Positions 36,251-45,041 are shown, counted from the first letter of the stretch. The stretch is DNA of 52,865 nucleotides from UBA5336 sp964492485 (GCA_964492485.1 CAZBKM010000018.1:1-52865), one strand, 5' to 3'. The notes: a model not told the origin generated them from the sequence alone. A program made the numbers and translations.

Positions 36251-37555
36251 GCGCTCGTGGATCGGCTTGTAGTCGCGCAAGGGTGCACCGGTGTAGAGTT
36301 GGCGTGGCCGCCCGATCCGCTGGTTGGGATCGTCGATCATCTCGTTCAACTGGGCGACCCAGCCCACGGTCCTGGCCAGCGCGAACAGGACGGTGAACAT
36401 CTCCGTCGGGAAGCCCATCGCGTCGAGAATGATGCCCGAATAGAAATCGACATTGGGGTAGAGCTTCTTTTCGACGAAGTACTCGTCCTCCAGCGCGATC
36501 CGCTCGAGTTCCATGGCGACCTTGAGAATGGGCAGGTCGCGAGCGTCGAGTTCGTCCAGCACCTCATGGGCCGTCTTCTGCATGACCATCGCGCGCGGAT
36601 CGTAGTTCTTGTAGACCCGGTGCCCGAAGCCCATGAGACGGAAGGGGTCGTCCTTGTCCTTCGCGCGGGCAATGAATTCCGGAATCTTGTCCACGGTGCC
36701 GATCTGATGGAGCATGTTAAGGCAGGCTTCATTAGCGCCGCCATGGGCGGGGCCCCACAGACAGGCCACGCCGGCCGCCACCGCCGCATAGGGATGGGCG
36801 CCGGAGGATCCGGCAAGCCGTACCGTCGACGTCGACGCGTTCTGCTCATGGTCGGCGTGCAGGATGAAGATCCGGTCCATCGCCTTGGCGAGCGTGTTGC
36901 TGATCCGGTAATCCTCCGCCGGCACCGAGAAGCACATCCGCAGGAAATTTTCGGCATAGGACAGGCGATTGAGCGGATTCACATAGGGCTGGCCGACCTT
37001 GTACTTGTAGACGCGGGCGGCGAGCGTCGGCATCTTCGCGATCAGGCGGATCGAGGCCAGGTGACGCTCCACAGGGTCGGAACTGTCCATGGCGCTCGGG
37101 TAGAAGGCCGACAAGGCGCCAACCGCGCCTGTCAGCATGGCCATGGGGTGGCTATCGCGGCGGAAACCGTCGAAGAAACGATCCATCTGGGTATGCAACA
37201 TCGTATGCTGCGTCACCTCGTGATTGAACGCGGTGAACTCCGACTGGCTGGGAAGCTCGCCATTCAGGAGCAGGTAGCAGACCTCCAGGAACCCCGACTG
37301 TTCGGCGAGCTGGTCGATGGGATAGCCACGATGGAGAAGCTGGCCCTCCTCGCCATTGATGAAGGTGATCTGGGATTCGCAGCTTGCCGTCGACGTAAAG
37401 CCCGGGTCGATCGTGAAATGCCCGGTTTCGGCGTAGAGCCTGCGAACGTCGATCACGTCCGGGCCGTCCGTACCCTTGTAGACGGGAAGTTCAACCGAGT
37501 GTCCGCCGACCTCCAGCTTGGCCTTGCCGTTCTCAACCAGCTTGCTTTCCATCAT
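36248..37555 (-). CDS. gltA: Citrate synthase
   Basis: Condenses oxaloacetate and acetyl-CoA in the TCA cycle. The 435-residue type II (hexameric) enzyme shows GYPIDQLAEQS, the catalytic histidines in ADHEQNAST and GPAHGGANEA, and GFGHRVYKNYDPRA with the later catalytic aspartate in VDFYSGIIL. The first ATG of two in a row (37555 and 37552) overlaps the gltX stop (TAATG), with AAGGGG a few bases upstream, so gltX and gltA appear to be one transcript. Its 3' end lies in a repeat relative. Confidence 0.96.
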   Translation of the reverse strand: MMESKLVENGKAKLEVGGHSVELPVYKGTDGPDVIDVRRLYAETGHFTIDPGFTSTASCESQITFINGEEGQLLHRGYPIDQLAEQSGFLEVCYLLLNGELPSQSEFTAFNHEVTQHTMLHTQMDRFFDGFRRDSHPMAMLTGAVGALSAFYPSAMDSSDPVERHLASIRLIAKMPTLAARVYKYKVGQPYVNPLNRLSYAENFLRMCFSVPAEDYRISNTLAKAMDRIFILHADHEQNASTSTVRLAGSSGAHPYAAVAAGVACLWGPAHGGANEACLNMLHQIGTVDKIPEFIARAKDKDDPFRLMGFGHRVYKNYDPRAMVMQKTAHEVLDELDARDLPILKVAMELERIALEDEYFVEKKLYPNVDFYSGIILDAMGFPTEMFTVLFALARTVGWVAQLNEMIDDPNQRIGRPRQLYTGAPLRDYKPIHER

Positions 37556-39057
37556 TAAGCCCCTTCTTGTCTCTTATCGTCTGTGGCATCGGCGCGGCCG
37601 GCTACCAGTTGATCGTCAAGCCTGGACAAGACCTCGTCGCGTCCAAGCCAAGCCATGACCGGCGCCAGGTCCGGCGCCGGCAACCCCCCGGTCAACGCCG
37701 CGCGGAGCGGCGGGCCGACCTGTCCCATGCTCAGGCCATGTGCACTGCAATACGCCTCGAGGGTGTTGTGCAGGCGATCCGCGGAAAACTCGGTCAGCTC
37801 GGCAATCAATTCGCGCAGAGCCTGCAAACGGTCAAGCCCGTCGCCGGAAAGCGCCTTCCGTGCCTTCTTGTTCAGCGCGATCGGACGGGGCTGCGTGATG
37901 AAGGCGAACGCCTCCGCCAGGTCCGGAATCGTGCTGCCGCGATCCACCATATGCGGCAGCGCAGCACGAATCGCCGTCCAGTGGGTCTCCGTCAGCGGGC
38001 CATGCTTTTCCAGATGGGGGACCATGAGGTCGAGCAGGCGTTCCGGGTCGGCCTTCTGGATGTAGTGCCGATTGAAGAAATTCAGCTTGTCCAGGTCCAG
38101 CCGGGCCGGATTCCGGTTGATGTCCGACAGGGCGAAGATCTCGGCCGCCTCCTCGAGGGTGAAGATTTCCTGGGTGCCATGGCTCCAGCCAAGTCGCATA
38201 AGATAGGACACCATGGCTTCCGGCAGATAGCCCTGGTCGCGGTAGGCCAGGGTGGCAAGCGCACCGTGGCGCTTGGACAGTTTCGCACCATCGATCCCAT
38301 GGATCAGCGGCACATGGGCAAAATCCGGCGCCTCCCAGCCCATGGCGCGATAGATCGGAATCTGGCGGAACGCGTTGCGGAGATGGTCGTCACCCCGGAT
38401 CACATGGGAGATGCCCATGTCGTGGTCGTCGACGACGACAGCCAGCATATAGGTCGGCGTGCCATCGGCCCTCGCAAGGATGAGATCGTCCACCTCACGC
38501 GCCTGGATTCGCACCTCACCCTGGACATGGTCGGCCAGCACCATCTCGCCGTCGTCGGGCGCACGCAGGCGAACGGTGAAGGGGGCGTCGGGAGACGGCG
38601 GGGTGCCGCCGTCTCGCCAGGGCGAGCGAAACGGGGCAAGCAGCGCGTCGGCTTCGGCTCTCAGCTTTTCCCGTTCCGCCACGTCCAGACCCTCATCCCT
38701 GGCCGCAGCGCGCTTTGCCTCTCCCTCGTCGCGCCGGGCCTGCAAGGCTTCCGGCGTCTCGTAGCAGCGGAAAGCGGTTCCGCGCGCCAGCATCTCTTCA
38801 ACGCAGTCTGCATGACGTGCGGCGCGGGCGCTCTGATAAACGATCTCGGTGTCGGGTTTCAGGCCTAGCCAGTCCAGACCCTCGAGAATGGTTGCCGTGG
38901 CCTCGGGCGTCGACCGCTTGCGATCCGTATCCTCGATTCGCAACTGGAACGCGCCGCCATGACGTCGTGAGAACAAGAGGTTGAAAAGTGCGGTCCGCGC
39001 CCCCCCAATGTGCAACATGCCTGTGGGCGATGGGGCAAAGCGGGTCGATACGGTCAT
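37555..39057 (-). CDS. gltX: Glutamyl-tRNA synthetase
   Basis: Charges tRNA with glutamate. The 500-residue class I enzyme has the HIGH-type motif in FAPSPTGMLHIGGARTALF (residues 6-24), the KMSKS-type motif GAKLSKRHGA (about 242-251) and a helical anticodon-binding domain. The open frame extends 96 bases upstream, but the ATG at 39057 (MTVSTRFAPSPTG) is the natural family start. Its first base abuts the comEC ATG on the other strand (CATATG). Alphaproteobacteria often have two GluRS genes, and this window shows one. Confidence 0.95.
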   Translation of the reverse strand: MTVSTRFAPSPTGMLHIGGARTALFNLLFSRRHGGAFQLRIEDTDRKRSTPEATATILEGLDWLGLKPDTEIVYQSARAARHADCVEEMLARGTAFRCYETPEALQARRDEGEAKRAAARDEGLDVAEREKLRAEADALLAPFRSPWRDGGTPPSPDAPFTVRLRAPDDGEMVLADHVQGEVRIQAREVDDLILARADGTPTYMLAVVVDDHDMGISHVIRGDDHLRNAFRQIPIYRAMGWEAPDFAHVPLIHGIDGAKLSKRHGALATLAYRDQGYLPEAMVSYLMRLGWSHGTQEIFTLEEAAEIFALSDINRNPARLDLDKLNFFNRHYIQKADPERLLDLMVPHLEKHGPLTETHWTAIRAALPHMVDRGSTIPDLAEAFAFITQPRPIALNKKARKALSGDGLDRLQALRELIAELTEFSADRLHNTLEAYCSAHGLSMGQVGPPLRAALTGGLPAPDLAPVMAWLGRDEVLSRLDDQLVAGRADATDDKRQEGA

Positions 39058-41313
39058 ATGCAGTTCAACCTTCCTCTTCCGGGGCGCCTGACGCACCTCC
39101 TGAGGCTTCAACACGCCCTGCGGAGGGCGCGCAAGGGGGGAGGGGGTTGGCACGAGGCTGCCCGGCGGGGCGCGGCCTGGCTAGGTCTCGATCCGACACC
39201 ACGCGTTCCCGGCGGCTGGGTTCTGGCCTGTGCCATGGCCCTGGCCTGCGGCGCAGCCATGTACATGCTGGCCCCGGACGAGCCAGGCTGGTCGTCCCTG
39301 GTCGCGTCGGTCGCAGCGCCCCTGGTACTGAAGTTCGCGGTCGACCGTATGGCGCCAGGTTGGCTGGGAAGCGCGCTGGTCCTCCTGTCGGCCTATGGCG
39401 CGGGCGGACTGGCTGCCAAGGTCCGCGTCGCGTCTGTCGACGACCGGACGGTCTCCTCCGACGCGACCCCGCGCCTCGTGGAAGGCTGGGTCGTCGCGAT
39501 CGAGCCGGGTACCAACGGACCTCGCCTGCGCCTCAGAGTCCATGCCGTGGAAGGCTGGCCCCCGGACCATCAGCCCCACACGGTTCGCCTGACCCATGGC
39601 AACAGGCTGGGCGTGGCACCGGGTCGCTTCGTGCGGTGCTGGGCCGTGATGCGCCCGCCGCCGGGCCCCAGCCTTCCAGGGGATTACGATTTCCGCCGTC
39701 AGGCCTGGTTCGAGCGGCTGCACGGGGTGGGGTATGTGCTCGGCCGGTGCCGCGGTGGGGTGCTGGGAAACCCTGCCGCCCTGGGTGACCGCGCCGGTGT
39801 CGCACTGGCCGCCCTGCGACGCCAGCTGGCCGATCACGTGGCGCAGGCCGCCGGGCCCCGTGCCGGCGGGCTTGCGGCCACCCTGGCTTCCGGCGACCGG
39901 AGTGGACTGTCCCAGGCCGACCAGGAGGCGCTGCGCGGGTCGGGCCTTGCCCATCTGCTTGCCATTTCGGGCCTGCACATGGGCATCGTGTGTGGACTGG
40001 TTTACCTCCTCGTCCGCCGCGGTCTGGCGCTGGTTGCACCCCTTGCCCTGCGTTGGCCGGTGCAAAGGGTTGCCGCGGCCGCCGCGCTCCTCGCGGGTGG
40101 CATCTATCTGGCGCTGTCGGGGGCCAGCGTGTCGACGCAACGGGCCTACATCATGGCGGCGGTGTTCTTCGGTGCGATCCTGATGGACCGCAGTCCCGTA
40201 AGCCTGCGCAGCTTCGCGATCGCGTTGGCCGCGATCGTGATCCTGTATCCGGAAACCGTTCTAAGTCCCGGTTTTCAAATGTCCTTTGCGGCAACAGGGG
40301 CGCTCATCGCCACCTATGTTCCCTGGGCCATGGCCCAACAGACCGATGGGCGGTCGAAGGACTGGACCACGCACCTGCGCACCGCACTGGCCGGGCTCGC
40401 GGTGACGTCCATCGTCGCGGCGGCAGCGACCGCGCCCTTCGCCTGGTATCATTTCGGGCGCTCGGCGCCCATGGGTCTGGTGGCGAACCTTCTGGCCATG
40501 CCGATCGTGAGCTTCGTCTCCGCGCCGGCTGCCGCGCTCAGCCTCCTGCTCGCACCGGTGGGGCTTGACGGGGTCGGGCTGCGCCTCTTCGGCCTGTCGC
40601 TGGAATGGGTGCTCGCCATTGCGTACTGGGCTGCGGGCGACGAGCCCGCGCGCGTCGCACCCATGCCAGGCGCCGCGCTATTGGCCTTTACGGGGGCGCT
40701 GGCCAGCCATGTGCTGCTGCTCGGCTGGCCCCGATGGCTCCTGGTGGGTGGCCTGGCGGCAGGCGGTTACGGGCTCTGGGCCTTCAACACACCGCCCGCC
40801 TTTGCCATTGCGCCCTCCGGCGAGGTCTTTGTGATGCGCGACGGCGCAGTGCCGGACCGCATCGCCTGGCATGAGGCGGGAGGGTTGCCGCCCTTGCGCC
40901 ACCGTGGCGTGCCCGTGACGCGCGGGTGTGGCGACCGGCTCTGCGAGGTCGACCTGGCGCGGGACTGGCGCCTGATCCTGCATCCGCCGGGCGCAGATCC
41001 GACCTGTGCGCAGACCGGGACCCGAAAGACGATCCATCTTCTGACCGACGAGGCCGAAATGACCGGGGCGAGCCCGCAGCGGCTGGCCGGTCCCGCCTGC
41101 GGTCACCGGATCGTGTTCACCGATCCCGCCGTCTCGGCCGGTCAGGCCTGGCACCTGACGCCCGGCAGCCCCAGGCCTGTTCGTCCGGCCTGCCGCGATG
41201 CGCCGGGCGCGACACCCGGAGGCCGGCCTTGGGCCCCCTGCATCCGTCCGCACCCGCCCGGCACCGCAAACCCTACAGCATTCTCGAGCGAAGTGGGCGC
41301 CGGCTCGCGTTAG
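39058..41313 (+). CDS. comEC: ComEC/Rec2-type DNA uptake channel
   Basis: Inner-membrane channel protein for uptake of single-stranded DNA in natural transformation. The 751-residue product has an N-terminal hydrophobic pair, a soluble DUF4131-like OB region (about 100-235), the competence core with HLLAISGLHMGIVCGLVYLL (about residues 299-318) and about eight further helices. It lacks the C-terminal metallo-beta-lactamase domain with its HxHxDH, as in other alphaproteobacterial members. I chose the ATG at 39058, though one at 39010 inside gltX is also in frame. The last nine codons and the stop lie inside repeat copy A. Confidence 0.88.
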   Translation: MQFNLPLPGRLTHLLRLQHALRRARKGGGGWHEAARRGAAWLGLDPTPRVPGGWVLACAMALACGAAMYMLAPDEPGWSSLVASVAAPLVLKFAVDRMAPGWLGSALVLLSAYGAGGLAAKVRVASVDDRTVSSDATPRLVEGWVVAIEPGTNGPRLRLRVHAVEGWPPDHQPHTVRLTHGNRLGVAPGRFVRCWAVMRPPPGPSLPGDYDFRRQAWFERLHGVGYVLGRCRGGVLGNPAALGDRAGVALAALRRQLADHVAQAAGPRAGGLAATLASGDRSGLSQADQEALRGSGLAHLLAISGLHMGIVCGLVYLLVRRGLALVAPLALRWPVQRVAAAAALLAGGIYLALSGASVSTQRAYIMAAVFFGAILMDRSPVSLRSFAIALAAIVILYPETVLSPGFQMSFAATGALIATYVPWAMAQQTDGRSKDWTTHLRTALAGLAVTSIVAAAATAPFAWYHFGRSAPMGLVANLLAMPIVSFVSAPAAALSLLLAPVGLDGVGLRLFGLSLEWVLAIAYWAAGDEPARVAPMPGAALLAFTGALASHVLLLGWPRWLLVGGLAAGGYGLWAFNTPPAFAIAPSGEVFVMRDGAVPDRIAWHEAGGLPPLRHRGVPVTRGCGDRLCEVDLARDWRLILHPPGADPTCAQTGTRKTIHLLTDEAEMTGASPQRLAGPACGHRIVFTDPAVSAGQAWHLTPGSPRPVRPACRDAPGATPGGRPWAPCIRPHPPGTANPTAFSSEVGAGSR

Positions 41314-41478
41314 AGCAAGTTCGGAGCAAACGGACTCGGTTGCGAACGGATATTTGCGAAAAACAATCATGTATAGCGATGGTCTGGAGTGGAACGAAAG
41401 ACCGGCACATTAAGAAAATGATCAAAAACAGCGATATGGCGCATCTTCACTGACTCCGATTGACTTGAAGATGCGCTA
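41286..41478 (+). repeat. Dispersed modular repeat, copy A (after comEC)
   Basis: Three modules can be aligned with the inverted copy after trmFO. Module 1 (41286-41312) has GCGAAGTGGGC and TCGCGTTA. Module 2 (41312-41406) shares TTCGGAGCAAAC, CTCGGTTGCGAACGGA, AACAATCA and GGTCTGGAGTG. Module 3 (41407-41478) shares TTAAnAAA, GATCA/GCTCA, GCATnTTCAC and GACTTGAAGATnCGC. The order here is 1-2-3. Confidence 0.8.
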
Positions 41479-41632
41479 CAGGCGGCACTTCCCCCTAACC
41501 CTCGTTCGGAGCGGACGGGTCCGCTGGGACGGCCATGGGGGGGCACAGGCCGATCATTGGTGGACACCCGTTGTCCGCGTCGGCCAAAGGCGCAACCGCT
41601 ATCGGGCGGGCCCGGATCGATGTCAGGGCCTG
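41314..41632. other. Convergent intergenic region comEC/lexA
   Basis: A gap of 319 bases between two converging genes. The first half is repeat copy A. The second half contains a seven-pair hairpin with a two-base loop, AGCGGAC/GTCCGCT at 41510-41525, without a T-run on either side. Open frames crossing it show no recognisable protein. Confidence 0.55.
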
Positions 41633-42331
41633 TCAGTCATACCGGCGGATGAGCGCGACCAGGCGGCCCTGGATGCGCACACGGTCTGGGCCGAAGATGC
41701 GGGTTTCGAAGGCCGGATTGGCGGCTTCCAGGGCGATGGAGGCGCCTTTCTTGCGCAAGCGCTTCAAGGTGGCCTCCTCCTCGTCGATCAGCGCGACGAC
41801 GATGTCGCCCGTATTGGCCGTATCCGTCCGGCGCAGTACGATCAGGTCGCCATCATGGATGCCGGCGTCGATCATCGAATCGCCCTCCACCTGGAGGGCA
41901 AAGTGCTGATCGGTGTCGGCCAGGTCGTCGGGGACGTCGATCCGGCTGGTCTCGTGCTGGATCGCTTCGATGGGCACGCCGGCGGCAATCTTGCCCAGCA
42001 CGGGAAGGGTATTGGCCACCCGCGGCAGGCCGGTATCCTGACCACCGCTGATGAGCGCCGGCCTGAAGCCGGAGCGAGACGCGACCGAACCGGCGCCCGG
42101 GACCGACAGGTTGGCGCTCTCCGGCAGTTTCAGCACTTCCAGGGCCCTGGCCCGATTGGGCAGCCGCCGGATGAACCCCCGTTCCTCGAGCGCCGTGATC
42201 AGCCGGTGAATGCCGGATTTCGAGGCGAGGTTCAGGGCTTCCTTCATCTCGTCGAAGGAAGGCGACACGCCATCCTTGTTGATACGCTGGTGGATGAAGA
42301 GCAGCAGCTCTTTCTGTTTGGCGGTCAGCAC
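41633..42331 (-). CDS. lexA: SOS repressor LexA
   Basis: Represses SOS genes until self-cleavage is triggered by RecA filaments. The 232-residue product has the winged helix-turn-helix start (LTAKQKELLLFIHQRI), the recognition region SFDEMKEALNLASKSGIHRLI and the cleavage site Ala-Gly in GKIAAGVPIEAI. It also has catalytic Ser in VEGDSMIDAGIHDGD and Lys in EEATLKRLRKKG. I chose the GTG at 42331 because it aligns with the family start and a perfect LexA box lies 41 bases upstream. The longer frame from a TTG at 42400 would place that operator inside the coding region. It is downstream of trpC. Confidence 0.92.
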   Translation of the reverse strand: MLTAKQKELLLFIHQRINKDGVSPSFDEMKEALNLASKSGIHRLITALEERGFIRRLPNRARALEVLKLPESANLSVPGAGSVASRSGFRPALISGGQDTGLPRVANTLPVLGKIAAGVPIEAIQHETSRIDVPDDLADTDQHFALQVEGDSMIDAGIHDGDLIVLRRTDTANTGDIVVALIDEEEATLKRLRKKGASIALEAANPAFETRIFGPDRVRIQGRLVALIRRYD

Positions 42332-42371
42332 GGGCGCAGCTCCAGCAAGAGGCGAGTCGGTGTTCACGCCT

Positions 42372-42386
42372 GTTCTACAACCGTTC
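42372..42386 (-). promoter_or_regulatory. LexA box upstream of lexA
   Basis: A perfect GTTC-N7-GTTC (GAAC-N7-GAAC on the coding strand), the operator known from many alphaproteobacteria. It is centred about 48 bases before the lexA GTG and just after the trpC stop. This points to an autoregulated lexA promoter of its own, separate from trpDC transcription. Confidence 0.85.
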
Positions 42387-42396
42387 CGGTTTTGGG

Positions 42397-43197
42397 TCAA
42401 TCCGTGTCAGCAGCCTTCAGGGCGGCGACGGCCGCGCTCCGGTCGGCCTCCTTCATCAGGCTCTCGCCGATGAGGAAACGGCGGGCTCCGGTGCGGCGCA
42501 GGCGGATGATGTCATTCGGCGTCCTGACACCGCTTTCCGAGACGAGGACCCGGTCATCGGGGATCTGCGGTGCCAGCCGCTCGGTCACCGCCAGGTCCGT
42601 GGTCATGGTCTTGAGGTTCCGGTTGTTGATGCCGATCAGGCGTGCGGGAAGGTCCAGCGCGCGGGCGAGTTCCGCCTGGTCATGGACTTCCAGCAGGACA
42701 TCCATGCCCCAGTCGGTGGCAGCCGCGATGAGGCCGCGGGCAAGATCGTCGTCCACGGCTGCCATGATCACCAGAATGGCGTCGGCGCCATGGGCCCGGG
42801 CCTCGGTCACCTGCCAGGGATCGACCAGGAAGTCCTTGCGCAGGACGGGGAGGTCCACGGCGGCGCGGATCGCACGCAGATCATCCAGACTGCCGCCAAA
42901 GCTCGGGCCGTCGGTCAATATGGACAGACAGGCCGCCCCGCCGGACGCATAGGCCCGGGCGATGTCGACCGGATCGGCGCCGGGCAGGATCTCGCCCGCC
43001 GAGGGGCTCTTGCGTTTCAGTTCGCAGATGAGCGCATTGGCCCCCGCTTCGGCGACCCGGTCCAGCGCTGCGGCGAAGCCACGTGGCGCGGGCGCATTGC
43101 GGGCCTGGGCCGACAGCGTGCGGAACGTCACGGCGTCCCTGGCGGCGGCGACCTCGGCGTGTTTGTAGGAGAGTATGGCGTCGAGGGCAGTGGTCAT
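42397..43197 (-). CDS. trpC: Indole-3-glycerol phosphate synthase
   Basis: Fourth reaction of tryptophan synthesis, closing the indole ring. The 266-residue TIM-barrel enzyme has ELKRKSPSAGEI (about residues 59-70), LTDGPSFGGS, VLRKDFLVDPWQV (with the catalytic Lys), GINNRNLKTM and VSESGVRTPND. It is a stand-alone TrpC with no fused TrpF domain. The ATG overlaps the trpD stop (ATGA), so the two are coupled. lexA lies directly downstream. Confidence 0.96.
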   Translation of the reverse strand: MTTALDAILSYKHAEVAAARDAVTFRTLSAQARNAPAPRGFAAALDRVAEAGANALICELKRKSPSAGEILPGADPVDIARAYASGGAACLSILTDGPSFGGSLDDLRAIRAAVDLPVLRKDFLVDPWQVTEARAHGADAILVIMAAVDDDLARGLIAAATDWGMDVLLEVHDQAELARALDLPARLIGINNRNLKTMTTDLAVTERLAPQIPDDRVLVSESGVRTPNDIIRLRRTGARRFLIGESLMKEADRSAAVAALKAADTD

Positions 43198-44240
43198 CCC
43201 GGATCGCGCCCATGTGAGAGGTTGACGAGCCGGGTCAGCGTGGCGGCGGCCTTGCCGTCGTCGAGGCTTCGCGCAGCGCGCTGGACGCCGGCCCGCAGCG
43301 TCGGCTCGTGTCCCGTGACGACCAGGCCGGCAGCGGCGTTCATCAGCACCACGTCGCGGAACGGGCCTTCCTGTCCGTCCAGCAGGTCCAGTATGGCGCG
43401 CGCATTGTCATCGACCGAACCGCCCTCGAGGGTGGAGAGCGGCGCACGGTCCAGGCCCGCCTCCTCCGGTGTCACCTCGAACAGGCGCACGGCGCCGTCG
43501 CGAACCTCTGCGATCCGCGTCGTCCCGGCGATGGAAAGCTCGTCCAGACCGTCCAGGCCGTGGACCACCCAGGCCCGCGTGATCCCCAGGGCGGCCAGGG
43601 TCTCGGCCATGGGCTCCAGCCAGCGTTCGTCGTAGACGCCAAGGACCTGGTGGCTTGCATTTGCGGGGTTGGTCAGGGGACCAAGCAGGTTGAACACCGT
43701 GCGGATTCCCAGACTGGCCCGGATCGGTGCGACATGGCGCATGGCGCTGTGATGGCTGCGGGCGAAGAGAAAGGCGACGCCGGCGCCCTCCAGGCAGGTG
43801 CGAAAGGTGGCCTCGTCCACGTCGAGATTGACCCCCAGCGCTTCCAGAACGTCGGCAGAGCCGGTCTTCGGCGGAACCGACCGATTACCGTGCTTGGCCA
43901 CGCGCACCCCGCAGGCACCGAGAACCAGCGCGCTCGCCGTGGACGTGTTGAGCGATTTCCAGGCCAGGCCACCGGTGCCGCAGGTGTCGAGCAAGGGGGG
44001 GTCGATGTGGATCTGGCGGGCATGGTGGCGCATGATCCGTGCCCCCGCCAGCAGCTCCCGGGAGGTTTCGCCGCGCACGGCCAGCCCCATGAGGAAGGCG
44101 CCCACCTGCTCCGGCGCGGCCTCTCCGGTGAGCAGCGCATTGAATGCGCCTTCAAGCATGGCGGCATCAAGCGGCTCGCCACGGGCAATAGCCTTCAGGG
44201 CATCGGCCAGGTCATGGGTGGGAGCGGCGGTCATGGGCAT
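43194..44240 (-). CDS. trpD: Anthranilate phosphoribosyltransferase
   Basis: Transfers phosphoribose from PRPP to anthranilate, the second tryptophan-specific step. The 348-residue protein has the KHGNRS motif, TVFNLLGPLTNPA (about residues 185-197) and the magnesium-binding DELS. The PRPP loop reads DTCGTGGLAWKSLNTSTA, where the family usually has GTGGD, and HGNRS is followed by VPPKTG in place of the usual SS-containing segment. Two ATG starts are possible, at 44240 and 44234. It is coupled to trpC and separated from trpEG by about 5.8 kb. Confidence 0.93.
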   Translation of the reverse strand: MPMTAAPTHDLADALKAIARGEPLDAAMLEGAFNALLTGEAAPEQVGAFLMGLAVRGETSRELLAGARIMRHHARQIHIDPPLLDTCGTGGLAWKSLNTSTASALVLGACGVRVAKHGNRSVPPKTGSADVLEALGVNLDVDEATFRTCLEGAGVAFLFARSHHSAMRHVAPIRASLGIRTVFNLLGPLTNPANASHQVLGVYDERWLEPMAETLAALGITRAWVVHGLDGLDELSIAGTTRIAEVRDGAVRLFEVTPEEAGLDRAPLSTLEGGSVDDNARAILDLLDGQEGPFRDVVLMNAAAGLVVTGHEPTLRAGVQRAARSLDDGKAAATLTRLVNLSHGRDPG

Positions 44241-44335
44241 CGATTAGCCTGCGCATTGCCGTCGCGAAAGCCCGGCTCGCTGACATGTCCCTTCAAGCGG
44301 AGGGGTGCGCGGTGCCGGGTCGATGCCAGACCGGC

Positions 44336-44521
44336 CTAGAGGTCGTCTTTCGGCTCGAGCACCTGCTTGCCGCGATACATGCCCGTCTTCAGGTCGATGT
44401 GGTGGGGGCGGTGCAGTTCGCCCGTTTCGCGGTCTTCCACATACGTGCCCATCTTCAGCCGGTCATGGCCACGGCGCATGCCGCGCTTGGAAGGGGTCGT
44501 CTTTCGCTTAGGGACTGCCAT
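44336..44521 (-). CDS. rpmF: Large ribosomal subunit protein L32
   Basis: A 61-residue basic protein, MAVPKRKTTPSKRGMRRGHDRL, the typical L32 N-terminus. The alphaproteobacterial type lacks the zinc-binding cysteines of some other L32 proteins, and none are present here. In many bacteria rpmF sits with plsX and fabH, but here it is between sugE and trpD, on the same strand as both. Confidence 0.95.
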   Translation of the reverse strand: MAVPKRKTTPSKRGMRRGHDRLKMGTYVEDRETGELHRPHHIDLKTGMYRGKQVLEPKDDL

Positions 44522-44608
44522 CGGTCTGATCCAGAAGTTGCGTGCGGGAACTGGCCCCGGAAAACCAAGCCCCGGTCAATACTGGTGTGCACGCCACGAT
44601 GCAAGCCA

Positions 44609-44941
44609 TTATGTACCCGAACCATTCTGAGCGGTCAGCCACAGTCCGAGGATCCCGGCTAGGATCAGTCCGGCCGACAGGGTGCGGGCCAGCGTCAGCG
44701 GTTCCTTGAACACGAGGATACCCACCACGAAGGCGCCGGCGGCCCCTAGCCCTGTCCAGACCGCGTAGGACGTCCCCAGAGGCAGGGTGCGCATCGAAAA
44801 GGCGAGCAGCCAGAAACTCAAGCCGGCAGACACCATGGTCGCGACGGCCCAAACCGGCCGCGTGAAGCCTTCCGACGCTTTCATCGAGGCGGCCCAGACG
44901 ATTTCGAACGCGCCGGCCAGAAGAAGAACGATCCAGGCCAT
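44609..44941 (-). CDS. sugE: Small multidrug resistance family transporter, SugE/Gdx type
   Basis: A four-helix proton-coupled exporter. The 110-residue protein begins MAWIVLLLAGAFEIVWAASMKASEGF, with the essential Glu at residue 13 and the W-A-x-x-M/L-K pattern of the SugE/Gdx branch, whose characterised members export guanidinium. Assignment to guanidinium over quaternary ammonium compounds rests on that motif only. AGGAGG lies five bases before the ATG. I see no guanidine riboswitch upstream. Confidence 0.88.
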   Translation of the reverse strand: MAWIVLLLAGAFEIVWAASMKASEGFTRPVWAVATMVSAGLSFWLLAFSMRTLPLGTSYAVWTGLGAAGAFVVGILVFKEPLTLARTLSAGLILAGILGLWLTAQNGSGT

Positions 44942-45041
44942 AGTGTCCTCCTGTTCTTGCCTGCGGCATTCCCCGGTAGATAGAGCGCGCGCGCGTATGG
45001 CCTAGAAGTTGTAATCCGAGGGATTGCCCAAAGGTTCCGGG

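Noticed and set aside
41510..41525. AGCGGAC/GTCCGCT hairpin as terminator for comEC or lexA
   Set aside because: The stem is perfect but the loop is only two bases and no T-run follows on either strand.
41465..42952. Open frame of 495 codons across the comEC/lexA gap and antisense to lexA and trpC
   Set aside because: It overlaps two well-supported genes and a repeat, and its product is Arg/Gln-rich with no family resemblance.
44942..45041. Possible guanidine riboswitch before sugE
   Set aside because: SugE/Gdx genes often follow guanidine-sensing RNAs, but I see neither paired ACGR-loop hairpins nor a ykkC-type core in this 100-base gap.
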